A DNA stretch of 64,000 bases, taken from positions 1 to 64,000 of the forward strand of contig JALQPE010002347.1 in assembly GCA_030407315.1 (NCBI GenBank), in the 5' to 3' direction. The stretch comes from Asparagopsis taxiformis. Taxonomy: Eukaryota; Rhodophyta; Florideophyceae; Bonnemaisoniales; Bonnemaisoniaceae. The position numbers and the translations under genes are program-made. The notes under the pieces were generated by a model. That model saw only the letters and a program-made list of their open reading frames with translations. It made no database searches and had not been told where the DNA came from. Of this stretch, positions 31,383 to 42,079 are shown piece by piece. How positions within the stretch are numbered: position 1 is the first letter of the stretch; the number at the start of each line of letters is the position of its first letter.

Positions 31383-33868
31383 TTTTTTGCGTGAAGCTTC
31401 AATCCATGCGTCCGGAAAAGCTCGAAAACCTTCCGTAGGGTATCCAAAAGATCGCGCGTTGATGTGCAGTGAATCAGAATGTCATCGATCCACTGTAACA
31501 ATTTGTTCCTTACAGGTATGCACACGGCTTGTAGGGAGCTTTGGAAGTATGAAACAGCGTTGGTGGCACCGTGTTGTACACGAGTAGGACTAAACACCCC
31601 GTCAGGAGTGATGAAACTCTGACATTCCTGAGAGTTCTCATGTAATGCCATTTGCCAGTATCCCTGACATAGATCTAGAGTGGCATAACATGTGTCTCTC
31701 GTCAATTGAGATGTCATTGATTCCAAGTCCGGCATTGGCCACGCATGCGGTATAGTTTGACTGTTCACTGGTCTTAGATCTACAGTGAATCTAAACTCCT
31801 CCGGTCCAGCTTTGGGAACAATTAAAGGTGCACATGCCCACGCACTTCTATTATTTGCGCGAATCAGTCCCATTGACAGCAGCTCCTCCACTTTCTTGCG
31901 CAGAAAGGCAGCCTGTGGAGGTGAGTATCGCCTGACTTTAACCCTAACGGGCTTTGCATGAGAGACGAGGGATATTTCCATTGGCGGTATATTTGCTGGA
32001 GGATCACAGCCAATCTTAGTGTGGAATATATCTATATATTCCATGAGAAGATTACTTAGTTCAGCAGCTGCATCATTTTCCAGGCCGTTCTCTACAGCTT
32101 CATGCAGCATTGAATCCAAATGCTTCTTCGTCTCTGCATTGCAGTTACTTCCAGTAACAATTGGGTCGTCGGCAGGTATGGGGTCATCATCAGGTACATC
32201 ACCATAGAAAAAAGGTGATGGAACATCCATATCAGCCGGGCTGTCAGCAGCTACGACATCTTCTGTATGCTCAGCTCGATCGTCTACAGATTGCAGCTTA
32301 GTACGTTCAGATTTGTCTAGCAATAGACGCGAAAGCCTACTTGGAGCTATCGGCTCCGTCTCATTATCAGAGCCTTTTAGCTCCTGCGAGAATCCAATAT
32401 GTGAGAAGTCAACATCATTGAATCTATTGCGAACAGTCGCAAAGTGCTTGTCAAGATCAAAACCAATTGCTTGCAGTAGCGGTCGCGATAGTAGTACTTC
32501 AGACATGTGTTCATTAAAAACAAGGAATTGCACATTTCTTAACTTCAGTGGACCAGCAGGTGTGTCAATAGTGATAGATATGCGCGCCTTTTTATGCGCT
32601 GCATAGCGCACTGGAGAATCTTCATCCTTAGTAGGGTCAACCGCAACTCCCATCCATATAGGGGATGAAAGCGGAAGGACCTGAACAAACACCTTCTTTT
32701 TGGCCAAATCCTGCAGGTGAGCATCACAAAGAGCAGCGTGGTCTGAGCCGTAGTCACCATTCACGATGACATCTGTCACACCTGCAAGCTTTCCTTGATA
32801 TCGTCCTGGCTGCAGTTTGTCAGGGGATTCGGCGAAAATAGCCGAGTTGTCAGTTTCTGCCAACATTGGCATGACTGTCTCATGTGGCAAGAGATTCATT
32901 CTCTTTGGTGAAGCTTCATTCTGGCTCCTTTTAGCACGATAGTCCGCTATCAATTTCAAACGTTGTGAAGCAGACGTCTTCGGACAATTCTTGAGATAAT
33001 GTCTGTCATTACAGGAAGGATTAAGGCACGTGGGTAGACTGGCTTTGTCAACTGCCATAGACATTCTTGGAGTAGTATTGCTGGCCGTGGGAGCTATTTC
33101 CTTTGAAGGAGATTGGATGTTTCTAACGGCATCATCACATGTTGCACCACGACGCTTTCGCCATTTACCTTTCCTTCCGATTTGAGTATTAGATGATTGA
33201 GTACCATTGGCTTTCAGAGTGGTACGAATTGGAATGTACTCTTCGCAGTCAATAGCCCGCTTTAAAACTCTGGAGTAGAATCGTGCCCAATCATCTTCAA
33301 TGTGATTAATATTCAGTGCCAGATCAGATTCAATTCTTTGTCTGAGCACATCTGGCTTCAACAGCCGAGTGACATGCTCAATTGCTGTCTTCGCACTGTC
33401 GTCTATGAGACGCTCCCACTTCTTGTTTCTCAGAAGTGTGCGATAGTCAGAGAATAAAGAAATTATCCTCATCTCGGCATCTGGTTCGTTGACATTAATC
33501 CTGACTGAGGAGTTCACAGCCCCTTCTAGTTCTTCCAATGATATAGATTCCAGCGCCACAGAGTCCTTATCTTCCAGCCACTTCTCCAATATTTCATCAG
33601 TCAGATCATCGATCTCTTGTACCGAAGAACCAAACACGCCTAGTGGTATTGTAGAGAGTAACAAGTCTCTGTCCACAGAGGAAACGAGTGACACAGGCAA
33701 TACATTGCTGCCTGAGTTTTGTGCATCTTTCACTCTGAGAAGGTAACACTCTCGCTCTTTTAGAAACGTCCGTACACTTTTTCGACCCAGTCTTCTCAGC
33801 TCTGGATGGCTGACTGGTACAAATGCATTCTGACCAGTTGTAAATGCCTGGTTAGATTCAGAACTCAT
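31340..33868 (-). pseudogene. gag-pol: Gypsy-2 Gag-protease-RT, 5' part
   Basis: ATG 33868. Gag is followed by a zinc knuckle CLNPSCNDRHYLKNC near residue 280, a poorly conserved protease region (GDYGSD in place of DTG/DSG), and RT with FRFTVDLRPVN and LLQWIDDILIH, where WIDD replaces the usual YxDD. The meaningful frame ends about 31345 after KKCRLYLESVK; the frame itself stays open to 31112 without sense. Gag and Pol share one frame in this family. Confidence 0.88.
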
Positions 33869-33926
33869 TATATGAACTAGACGAACAAAGAGACGTAGTG
33901 CGTCAAAGAATTAGCAGATTGATCAA

Positions 33927-34217
33927 TCTTGCTTTCTCCTGCTTCGCCGGTTTACGTTCGGGCAAGAAAAAGTAGTGACACGCTTGCCTCCTTTACTCTC
34001 ACTGCCTCACTACTCGCCTATATAGATACGTATAGCTTAGCCAAATATGCTGGAATGAGGATGATGAAATGGGCATTAGAGTCAATATTCGGATACCCGA
34101 TAGCGTCCGATAAACGGAAATTACTGTCGCGCGAAATAGAAATAGGCTGTATAAATGGATCATCCAATAGGACCAATAGCAACCCCATTATGCACAGTAG
34201 ACATTGCTGGTGCAGCA
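33927..34217 (-). repeat. 5' LTR of Gypsy-2
   Basis: 291 bp. The adjoining internal sequence (sense strand TTGATCAATCTGC) does not start with TGG, so the primer is unclear. Confidence 0.92.
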
Positions 34218-34222
34218 AGGGT

Positions 34223-34509
34223 CTAGCACCTGCCAGATATGTCCATTTGGGACTTTCGGAACAAGAGAAGGGGCAAAGTCAGTTACAGATTGTCAAAAGT
34301 GTCCGAAAGGAACCAGAGGAGAGACTTTCACGAGAACGTCTTGTCGCAAGTGCACTGCTGGTACTTATCAAGATGAAGTGGGATCAATCTTTTGTAAAGG
34401 GTGCCCGTCTGGAACGTTTAATACAAATGAAGGGGCGAAATCAGTAACGGCATGCAGGCCTTGTCCTCCTGGGACTACAAGCTCTTCTTCACGCGCTTCT
34501 TGTGAATGA
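34223..34509 (+). pseudogene. GCC2/GCC3-repeat protein, 3' part after Gypsy-2
   Basis: The frame joins precisely to 28702 when Gypsy-2 and one AGGGT copy are removed. It adds two further repeats (CPFGTFGTREGAKSVTDC, CRPCPPGTTSSSS) and ends at TGA 34507-34509, like the paralogue, which also ends just after a final Arg/Ser-Cys repeat. Confidence 0.85.
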
Positions 34510-35494
34510 AAAGAATGATATGTCGTGAATGGAGAGCATTTGTGTAGCTATGGAAAAGACTGAGATGATGGATTAGGATCTTTGGAGAATGCGTGTACTT
34601 GATATTGCGAAATTGAGTTGCATCTGTCGGTGATGAGCAAGTTTGTGGAGTGTGAAAAGAAAGTTGTTTCTACGCAAGTGCGAGAATTGAATCAAAACTG
34701 ATGACATGGATATCTTCATTGATGAATTCTGACCTACAGGGAAGCCAAGCATTCCGCGAATGTGCAAGATTGATAATGAGTTCTTGCTCTCTTTATTAGA
34801 CTATAAAGAATAGTGTGCCTGCGCAGACACTAGAGGTGGCAAGTCACCTGGTTATATGCATATCCTGACAGAGCGGAGACGATTGTTAGACTGTAAAGAA
34901 TGATGTGCCTGCGCAGACTTAAGAGGTGGCATACCACCTGCTTATATTAATATCCCAACCTTCACCTTCGAACTCGCTTGGTCTCAAAACTTTATGCTAT
35001 GATGGCATTTTGAAATCACTAGATGACATACCTAAATTATTAGGTTATAAAGGATGTTGTGCCTGCGCAGACACTAGAGTTGGCATGTCGCCTGGTTATA
35101 TGGATATCCCAACGGAGCGGAGCCGATGTACCAGGGAGGAGATGAGGGATATGGATATCCCAACATAAATTGAGTTGAGTAGGCGCAACAATATGTCACT
35201 TGCTCGTAAGCAAGAGGGTTTTAATAGGTCAGTGCTAGAAAGACAAAAATAAAATGAATTCTGCTTCACTGGCCATTGCTGGCTGCCGCAGTGGCAAAAC
35301 TACTTTGTTTCATCTCCGAACAGCAGCCTGCAGGATTCTACTCCTTTGGATGCTCATTGCTGTTTTACAGCAAATGTAATTCACAAAGATATGAAACAGT
35401 ACTTAAGCAGCGACAACTGCGCAACATCTGGGCAAGAGAGCTATCGACTATCAATCATTCTCACGAAACAGTTCTTTGCTCGTCTTTTCTCATC
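34510..35494. other. Spacer between tandem GCC2/GCC3 paralogues
   Basis: No gene is seen. It holds three copies of a ~90-bp direct repeat (listed separately) and the promoter region of the next gene. Confidence 0.5.
34796..35128. repeat. Three dispersed direct repeats, ~75-90 bp, each with a small palindrome
   Basis: Copies at 34796-34884, 34886-34959 and 35040-35128 share TTAG-CTATAAAG..., GTGCCTGCGCAGAC, then AGGTGGCAT-CCACCT-like palindromes and GGTTATATGNATATCC. The second copy lacks the last part (GAGCGGAGNCGAT). Confidence 0.75.
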
Positions 35495-36724
35495 ATGAAC
35501 TACAGCCATTTTCTGCATTTTCCTATCCTCTTGCTCTTCCTCCTCACCCTTTCTTATCCCACACACTCGCAGCCAGTGGGCGCAGCTATTGATGCCGCGC
35601 CGCCAATGTCTCGATGCCCGGCCGGCAGATTCCCATCGTCCGGGCGGTGTGTGTTTTGTCCATCAGGTACATACAACCCTGAAGCAGGCGCGACATCGCT
35701 CTCCGCATGTCGCCCATGTCCAAAAGGAACCCAAGCATCCACATTTCGCACATTGTGCAGAAACTGCTCAGCGGGTACATATCAGGACGAGCTAGGATTG
35801 AGTCGTTGTAAGCGCTGTCCATTTGGCACTTTCAACCCGAACGAAGGGGCTACATCATTATCTGACTGCCGAAAATGCCCGAGAGGGACGGTAGGAACGC
35901 AGCTTACCAAAAGCTGTGTGAGATGTGCAGCTGGCACGTACCAAGACGAACCCGGATCGGTCCGATGCAAATTGTGCCCCTCCGGAACTTTCAGCACAAG
36001 GGAGGGCGTCAAATCTGCGTCGCAATGTCGCAAGTGTCCGCGCGGAACCAGAGAGACTGTTCTGAAAAACTCATGCGCCAAGTGCCATCCCGGATCGTAT
36101 CAAGATGAGTTGGGAACGTCCAGATGCAAGGCATGCCCCGAGGGAACATTCAACGGAAGAGAAGGCTCCAAATCCGTGTCGGATTGTCAAAAGTGCCCGC
36201 GGGGAACGGAATCTACTGCGTTCCGATTCGATTGTAGACCCTGTCCGGCTGGGAGATACCAGGATGAACGGGGGTCGGGAGCCTGTAAGCGGTGTCCACC
36301 GGGAACGATCAATTTGAGCACCGGGGCCAAATCGGTTGCCAAATGCCAGAAATGTCCACGAGGAACTTTCGAAACTGCGCTGCGAACATATTGCCGAAAG
36401 TGCCTCGCGGGAAGGTATCAGGACGAGCCGGGAAACGATTCGTGCAAGGCATGTCCGTTGGGGACTTTTGGGGCGCGCGAGGGCGCGCGGTCGGTCAGAT
36501 CGTGCCGGTTGTGTCCTAGAGGAACGCGGGCGCGGGTTCTGGGGCGTTCGTCTTGTATCAAGTGCTTTGCTGGGACTTTCCAAGACGAAATGGGATCGAT
36601 TAGGTGTAAGGGGTGCCCCGTTAGGACGTACAACCCGCTCGAGGGTGCGGTGTCCGCTGCCGCGTGCAGACCATGTGGGCCGGGGAGTAAGAACTCTGCT
36701 TCACGCAGGTCTTGCAGATTTTAG
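35495..36724 (+). CDS. GCC2/GCC3-repeat secreted protein, intact paralogue
   Basis: 409 codons from ATG 35495 to TAG. A signal peptide (LLLFLLTLSYPTHSQ) is followed by about eight paired cysteine repeats: CxxCPxGTxxxxxxxxCxxCxAGxYQDExGxxxCKxCPxGTFxxxEGAxS. There is no membrane segment after the signal, so it should be secreted. It is a tandem duplicate of the gene broken by Gypsy-2; similarity extends upstream of the ATG (CAGTTCTT..CTCATCATGAAC). GCC2/GCC3 repeats occur in extracellular parts of receptors and adhesion proteins; the role here is unknown. Confidence 0.9.
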   Translation: MNYSHFLHFPILLLFLLTLSYPTHSQPVGAAIDAAPPMSRCPAGRFPSSGRCVFCPSGTYNPEAGATSLSACRPCPKGTQASTFRTLCRNCSAGTYQDELGLSRCKRCPFGTFNPNEGATSLSDCRKCPRGTVGTQLTKSCVRCAAGTYQDEPGSVRCKLCPSGTFSTREGVKSASQCRKCPRGTRETVLKNSCAKCHPGSYQDELGTSRCKACPEGTFNGREGSKSVSDCQKCPRGTESTAFRFDCRPCPAGRYQDERGSGACKRCPPGTINLSTGAKSVAKCQKCPRGTFETALRTYCRKCLAGRYQDEPGNDSCKACPLGTFGAREGARSVRSCRLCPRGTRARVLGRSSCIKCFAGTFQDEMGSIRCKGCPVRTYNPLEGAVSAAACRPCGPGSKNSASRRSCRF

Positions 36725-37177
36725 CATCTCAGGGAGTTTGTAACCAGGTGGGGAGAGGGCGATATTGTCCAGCTGGCAGCTCCTCTGCCAGTGGTGATGC
36801 TTTTTTGTGGATGTGCCTAGATCCTATCGTATGTTAGACTATGCTAATCCTCACTTGCTGCCCGCGCGCACCTACCTTGCGCACTCGTACCTTGAGCATC
36901 GTCGCACCTTCTGTGTCGTCGATTGCTACAATTGATACCAGCAAGCGGCTGTCAGCAAGCATAGTCTAGCATTGCTGTACATCATCCTTCCGTTAATTAA
37001 ACATCCGGCGATAACCTGTTGAGATAGAGATTCGTCCTGCTCGACGTTTACTTGATGGCGCGTCGTTGGCCATGTACATGTGCACGCTTGAGTCTACTGC
37101 GAATGTAATTAAATCAATTAAAGTATTGGAGAATTATTTGTCAATATTTTATGGGAATATCCTTCCGACTCGCCACG
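36725..37177. other. Intergenic stretch with a distant inverted repeat
   Basis: No gene. 11-bp inverted arms TAGACTATGCT (36835-36845) and AGCATAGTCTA (36958-36968) flank a G+C-rich core; perhaps a small MITE, though no target duplication was found. Confidence 0.4.
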
Positions 37178-37301
37178 TGACGATCTTGAGGTAGTCTCGT
37201 AATCGGATACCATTTACTTCATCGTCGGCGAGATCGCTTGACGCTACCTTAAATACTGAGTCTACTGTAATGCATTATTGTACTGGTATGATCTTCCGAC
37301 A
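37178..37301 (-). repeat. 3' LTR of Copia C
   Basis: 124 bp, TGACGATC...TTCCGACA on the plus strand. Confidence 0.92.
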
Positions 37302-37371
37302 AGATGCGGAGGCTTTTGGAGATACGACACGTTGTACGGATTGATCTTCCGACAGTCGCCGCGTGGCGTGT

Positions 37372-40300
37372 CTAAGAAAGCCGGAGGAGTTTAACTTGTT
37401 GGCGGAACTGAGCTGGTTTTAGTGCTTTAGTTAGGACATCCGCTGCATTTTGTTCCGATGGGATGTGTTGCACTGTGATCCTGTTGCGTGTAATTTGTTC
37501 CTTGAGATAATGATACTTGACATCCAAGTGTTTAGATTTTGGCGTGGGGTGCGATGTGTTGGCTGTGGTTACTGCACCGGCGTTGTCCATGTTAATTGTT
37601 GTCGGATGTTTTTCTGCGTGATTGAGGTCAGAGAGGAGATGTCGAATGCAGTTGACGTGTTGAGCTGTGTGATACCCAGCAACGTATTCGGCGGCCCACG
37701 TACTTGGTGCAACAAATCGTTGTCTCTTAGATTGCCAAGCCACGGGGGATCCATTATACATTATCACTGTTCCCGTGGTGGAGCGCCGAGTATTCGTACA
37801 AGCTGCGAAATCGCTATCTGAATAAGCAGTTAATGTGCTCGTTAGTTTTGTGGAGTATGTCAGACCTCTTGTTTTGGTGTCCTTGAGGTATCTTAAGACA
37901 CGGAGGCCTGCATGCCATTGCTGTTTTGTGGGTTGATGTGAATATCTTCCCAGGTAGCCCGTGATGTACGCTATATCTGGGCGTGTGGAATCAGCCAGGT
38001 ATCGTAGGCTTCCAACTAATGAATTGTAGTTGTAGGCTTTGATGTCGAGTGGTGTGTCGAGGTGTTTTGTGGTGTTAATTATGTCTGTCGCTATTGGTGA
38101 ATTGGCAGACTTGGCACTAGTTAGCCCAAATTGGTGGAGAAGCTTGTCGATGTACGCTGGTTGTGTGATAGTGATGGAGTCTGAGTTGCGGGTAACCTTC
38201 CATCCCAGGATGTGTTCCACGGGGCCTAGATCTTTGAGGACATATTTAGATTGCAGATGTTGCTTTGCCGTTTCGCGGAGTTGTTGGCAATTGGAAACGA
38301 CAAGGAAGTCGTCTATGGTGATCACAAAGAAGACAAATTTGGTGTTGTCCTGTTTGGAGCGAAGGAGAAATGTGCAGCTTTCACTTGTGAGACGTGTGAA
38401 GTTGTGCAGCTCAAGGTGTTTGGATAAACCTCTGGTGAAGGTACTGCAGGCTTGTTTGGCGCCATAAATGTTGCCAGTGACTTTGCCCACATATCCAGGA
38501 TACTTAAAAGAACCGTCGAATCGCGGGGGTTGATGGATATACAGGGGTTTGTCATCTCCAAACGTTTCGTGGAGGAACGCCGACTCTATATCCCAGTGAT
38601 GCACGTCGTATCCATGTGCCGCTGCAATAGCCAGTGCCGTGCGTACTGCGTCGCGATCGGCCACGGGTGACGTGATGTTATCAGGGTCGTAGTGTACGTT
38701 TGGTTTTTGCATGTCGCCGCGAAGATTACATCTGGTTTTCCGTGTCATTGGATTGCCATTGGCGTCGGTCTTTGTTTTAAGAACCATCTTGACGGGGAGG
38801 AGTTTTGTGCTAGGGGGAAGTTGACTCTTGGGGATGTATGTTATGGTACCTCTCTGCTCTAGTGAGTCTAGTTCTTTGTTCCAGGAGAGAGACCATTCCT
38901 GGGCATCGTGTGCTTGACGCGCTTGCTGTAATGTTGTGGGGTGGCTGAAACTTTGTTCTATTTGGGGTGAGTTGACAGTTGTTGCAGATCGAGTGTGCGC
39001 GGCCATACTGGTCGCTACAGGGTCTGTGTTGGAGTTGTATGGCTTGAAATCATGAATGCGGCAGCGGCTGATTTTATCTTCGCTTGCATTATAGATGTGG
39101 TAGTGATTTGCATCCAGACGCCCAATGTAGTGATACATTTGGGCTCGGGGCTGTAGTTTGGATTTTGGTTTGCGGTCATGGACATGTCCGAGCTGTCCGA
39201 AGGTGAGGAAGGTGGTGATGTCAGGTGTTTTGCCTGTCCATACAGCCATTGGGGTCTGTCCATGTGTCTTGTGTGGTGAGTGGTTGTGGTAGTCAACCGA
39301 GGCATGCAGCGCATAGTCCCACAGCTTGGTTGGTAGGCCGGACGTCAGGAGAAGTGAGCGAGTGGTTTCCATTAGCGTGCGGTTTACGCGTTCGGCTAAG
39401 GCATTTTCCTGAGGGCTGTGAGGTATTGTCGGGTGTGTCGTGATGTGTTCGGAGTCGTAGAACTGCTTAAGGGAGTTGGAAAAATATTCCTTTGCGTTGT
39501 CCATAGTTATGTCTGTGACTCGGAATGGGGTGTTAGCGTGGATCGTAGAGATGTGTTGTTGTATGTGGCTGGCAGCCTGGTTTTTGCGGGGTGATACGTG
39601 GACATGAAGGAATCTGCTATGCTCATCCAGGAAAGTCGCAAAGTATCTATTGTTGTGCAGCGACGGTGGGTTGAAGGGGCCACATACGTCTGTATGGATG
39701 TGTGCGCAGAGTTGTGCTGTGCGTGGTCTTGGTCGGAACGGAGCCGACGTTTGTTTCCCTATTGCACATCCCGTGCAAGTTAGATCTGGAGGGGGACTAT
39801 GTTTAAGTGTGTCTGGGAGTCCTGTTACTCGACCATGTACCGCGAGGTGGTGTATACGTTTGGGGTGTAAATGACCAAGCCGCAGGTGCCATTCGTGGTA
39901 GTCTTGGTCAGTTGAGGTGAGGGTTTTGGTGGCCTTTGGTCGAATTGGCGGCGTGAGGGTGATACTTTTCGTCGCGGAAGAAGGGATATTGTTTGATTGA
40001 ATGAGTGGTGCCGTTGGGTTGTGGGTGGGTGGGATGATCTTGTTTGTTGTACGATTGTGCGGAGAGGCATGAGGAGGGTATACTTGTTGTTGTATGGGAG
40101 GCTTCGGCTGTTGTGTCGATGGTGTATTGTCTTTCACAGCTGTGCTCCGGTGTTGTGGTGACGGGAGGCGGATTTGGTGTGGTTCTGGCTGAACAAGGGG
40201 CGTGGCAAAGGTGACTTTTTTGCCATTTTGTTTAATTTGTTGAGGGATACTCGGTTTAGCGGTGCGTGTGCCGGAAAGGGCGGGGAGTTGTAGTCTTGGG

Positions 40301-40404
40301 ATTGAATGCTCGGGGTGGGGCTGTAGGGTGATTTGGTTGCCGTCTAGTGTTGTGTGATTTCGGTATGTTGATGTTCTTGGAAGTGGGTTGGGCACGGGCA
40401 CCAT
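37372..40404 (-). CDS. pol: Copia C integrase-reverse transcriptase-RNase H
   Basis: 1010 codons, overlapping the upstream Gag-protease frame by 149 bases in the +1 frame. Domains: pre-integrase zinc finger (WHLRLGHLHPKRIH...CTGCAIGKQ, about 170-225), integrase core (DVCGPF, MDNAKEY, NALAERVNRTLMET), RT (about 520-760, with FFVITIDDFLVV near 695 as the catalytic DD) and RNase H (YSDSDFAACTNTRRS, STWAAEYVAGYH, KHLDVKYHYLKEQ). Expression probably needs +1 frameshifting in the overlap, or else the overlap marks an indel. Confidence 0.9.
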   Translation of the reverse strand: MVPVPNPLPRTSTYRNHTTLDGNQITLQPHPEHSIPRLQLPALSGTRTAKPSIPQQIKQNGKKVTFATPLVQPEPHQIRLPSPQHRSTAVKDNTPSTQQPKPPIQQQVYPPHASPHNRTTNKIIPPTHNPTAPLIQSNNIPSSATKSITLTPPIRPKATKTLTSTDQDYHEWHLRLGHLHPKRIHHLAVHGRVTGLPDTLKHSPPPDLTCTGCAIGKQTSAPFRPRPRTAQLCAHIHTDVCGPFNPPSLHNNRYFATFLDEHSRFLHVHVSPRKNQAASHIQQHISTIHANTPFRVTDITMDNAKEYFSNSLKQFYDSEHITTHPTIPHSPQENALAERVNRTLMETTRSLLLTSGLPTKLWDYALHASVDYHNHSPHKTHGQTPMAVWTGKTPDITTFLTFGQLGHVHDRKPKSKLQPRAQMYHYIGRLDANHYHIYNASEDKISRCRIHDFKPYNSNTDPVATSMAAHTRSATTVNSPQIEQSFSHPTTLQQARQAHDAQEWSLSWNKELDSLEQRGTITYIPKSQLPPSTKLLPVKMVLKTKTDANGNPMTRKTRCNLRGDMQKPNVHYDPDNITSPVADRDAVRTALAIAAAHGYDVHHWDIESAFLHETFGDDKPLYIHQPPRFDGSFKYPGYVGKVTGNIYGAKQACSTFTRGLSKHLELHNFTRLTSESCTFLLRSKQDNTKFVFFVITIDDFLVVSNCQQLRETAKQHLQSKYVLKDLGPVEHILGWKVTRNSDSITITQPAYIDKLLHQFGLTSAKSANSPIATDIINTTKHLDTPLDIKAYNYNSLVGSLRYLADSTRPDIAYITGYLGRYSHQPTKQQWHAGLRVLRYLKDTKTRGLTYSTKLTSTLTAYSDSDFAACTNTRRSTTGTVIMYNGSPVAWQSKRQRFVAPSTWAAEYVAGYHTAQHVNCIRHLLSDLNHAEKHPTTINMDNAGAVTTANTSHPTPKSKHLDVKYHYLKEQITRNRITVQHIPSEQNAADVLTKALKPAQFRQQVKLLRLS

Positions 40405-42079
40405 GGCACTGTGTGTGCTTATCTTGTACAGGACTTGTTATAGGGGAGGTGGGCAGGTAATAGAGGTTATTGTGGCAGGGTGCCTTGGCGATTACCTGTA
40501 TATTGTCAGGGAGAGGGTGTGGCGTTGTTATGTATGCTGCATCTTTTTTGAAGATGACGTCATTTTGTTTTGCCAGTTGTCCTACAGATAGGAGGTTATG
40601 TTTGGCACTAGGCATGGACACAGCGTGCGGGATATGTACGGTGTGGTGTGGGGATATTTGAAGGGAGAGGGGACCGTGGTGGGTCAACGGTGCCTGTTGT
40701 CCTGATGCGGTGATGGTGGATGATGGATGTGCGACCATGGATGGGTATGGGTGTCGGGTGTGTGTGGGTGACGCGCCCGAGTCCAGGAGATACAAATCAG
40801 AAGTGTGGTTTATTTCATGGGGGGACATGATATCTGTGTGGTACGTCATACGGTCGTTGTCATGTGAGGGGGAGTGCACTTCGCCATATGGAGAGTGCGA
40901 TGGAGGTGAGAGGGGAGTTTGTGGCATGGGTGGGGAATGTGTGGAGGGTTGGTGAGTGGGATGGGGTGGAAGGAGAAGGGGAGAGTGAACATTTGGTGGA
41001 TGAATCTGAGGATGAATGGGGGGTGGATGAAGAGAAGTGTAAGGAAGGGGTGGTGAATTTGATGCAGCATGATTAGATTGTGAGGGTGAAGGAGTTGATC
41101 CTCGCTGCTGTTGGTTTAGAGACCTTTGTCGGGTGAAACACTGGTTTGTGTTGTGAGTACTGCTGCCATGGAAAGTGCACCATAGACCTTGATGGCCTGG
41201 TGTCGGATGCCTGACTTTGTGTAGCGCAAATCGCTTGTGATGTCGGGGTTTGTTGGGGGAGGGGGGTGAAGCGAGTCGCATCTGTGGAATGTAAGAATAC
41301 GGAGATGGGGGAGGTGTGGTGATAATTGGTGGGTTGTGTTGATGTAGTAGGGTGGATGTCCTTGTCGGGTAAGTAAATGGCTGGGGTGGTGATGGTATTG
41401 GGTGTTGGTGGCATGCGGAGGTAGCCTGCTCATGTTCGATGAGCATGGTCGTCACTAGTTCGAGTGTTGGGCGACGACCGTCATGGAAATTGTGGTAATT
41501 CGCTAGATCCCTGAGGAGGGAAGCGTACTCTGGGGTGTCGTAGAGACCGTTCAGTATGAATTCCACTGTGGTGCTGTCGTCGTCAATATGTGGGTACTCG
41601 GATTGTATCATGAGTTCCCTAAGATCTGTATGTCTTTGGATGTACGTTTCGATGGGGGTGCCAGAAACGTAAGTTATTTGATTTGCACGTCTTCGGAGGT
41701 TGGCGCTGGAGTTTTTCGGGTGTATTGCGGATAGCTTGTTCTTCAGGTGCTGATATATTACCGGTGTTGGACTTGATATGATGGAAGGGCTGACTCCACG
41801 CAGTATTTCCGGTGATATGTTTGGAATAATGAGGAGGCGTGCAAGAGCAGTTTTCTGTTGGTGGATCTTGTATGCAGTAGGGTTGACGGGGGTAGTTGGT
41901 GGTGGATCGTTGAGATAATCCGTTAGATCGTAAAGGGTAGCATGGCATTCGATGGTGTTGCACCATTGGGTGATGTTGTCAGATGTAAGAGGTGGGATAT
42001 CAAACCGAGGGGATGGGGAAGGGGAAGGGGGAATGGGGGATGGTAGGGTAGAGGGAGTTGTGACGTTTGGATCAGTCAT
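40256..42079 (-). CDS. gag: Copia C Gag-protease
   Basis: 607 codons from ATG 42079. The first 220 residues match Copia Gag (ending in the HEQA region). A long Pro/Ser/Thr/His-rich spacer follows, with a CTFHGSSTHNTNQC zinc-knuckle-like motif. The aspartic protease site DSGAS is near residue 431. The last residues overlap the pol frame. Confidence 0.88.
   Translation of the reverse strand: MTDPNVTTPSTLPSPIPPSPSPSPRFDIPPLTSDNITQWCNTIECHATLYDLTDYLNDPPPTTPVNPTAYKIHQQKTALARLLIIPNISPEILRGVSPSIISSPTPVIYQHLKNKLSAIHPKNSSANLRRRANQITYVSGTPIETYIQRHTDLRELMIQSEYPHIDDDSTTVEFILNGLYDTPEYASLLRDLANYHNFHDGRRPTLELVTTMLIEHEQATSACHQHPIPSPPQPFTYPTRTSTLLHQHNPPIITTPPPSPYSYIPQMRLASPPSPNKPRHHKRFALHKVRHPTPGHQGLWCTFHGSSTHNTNQCFTRQRSLNQQQRGSTPSPSQSNHAASNSPPLPYTSLHPPPIHPQIHPPNVHSPLLLPPHPTHQPSTHSPPMPQTPLSPPSHSPYGEVHSPSHDNDRMTYHTDIMSPHEINHTSDLYLLDSGASPTHTRHPYPSMVAHPSSTITASGQQAPLTHHGPLSLQISPHHTVHIPHAVSMPSAKHNLLSVGQLAKQNDVIFKKDAAYITTPHPLPDNIQVIAKAPCHNNLYYLPTSPITSPVQDKHTQCHGARAQPTSKNINIPKSHNTRRQPNHPTAPPRAFNPKTTTPRPFRHTHR

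Larger units (their letters stand above)
28703..34217 (-). mobile_element. Gypsy-2: Ty3/Gypsy LTR retrotransposon, 5.5 kb
   Basis: LTRs 28703-28993 and 33927-34217 (291 bp, one T/G difference) lie between AGGGT target copies (28698-28702, 34218-34222). The internal minus-strand coding region is one polyprotein broken by a single frameshift near 31345. On the sense strand the LTR begins TGCTGCACC and ends GCAAGA, so it lacks the usual CA end. Same family as Gypsy-3 (shared zinc knuckle C-X4-C-X3-H-X4-C). Confidence 0.93.
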
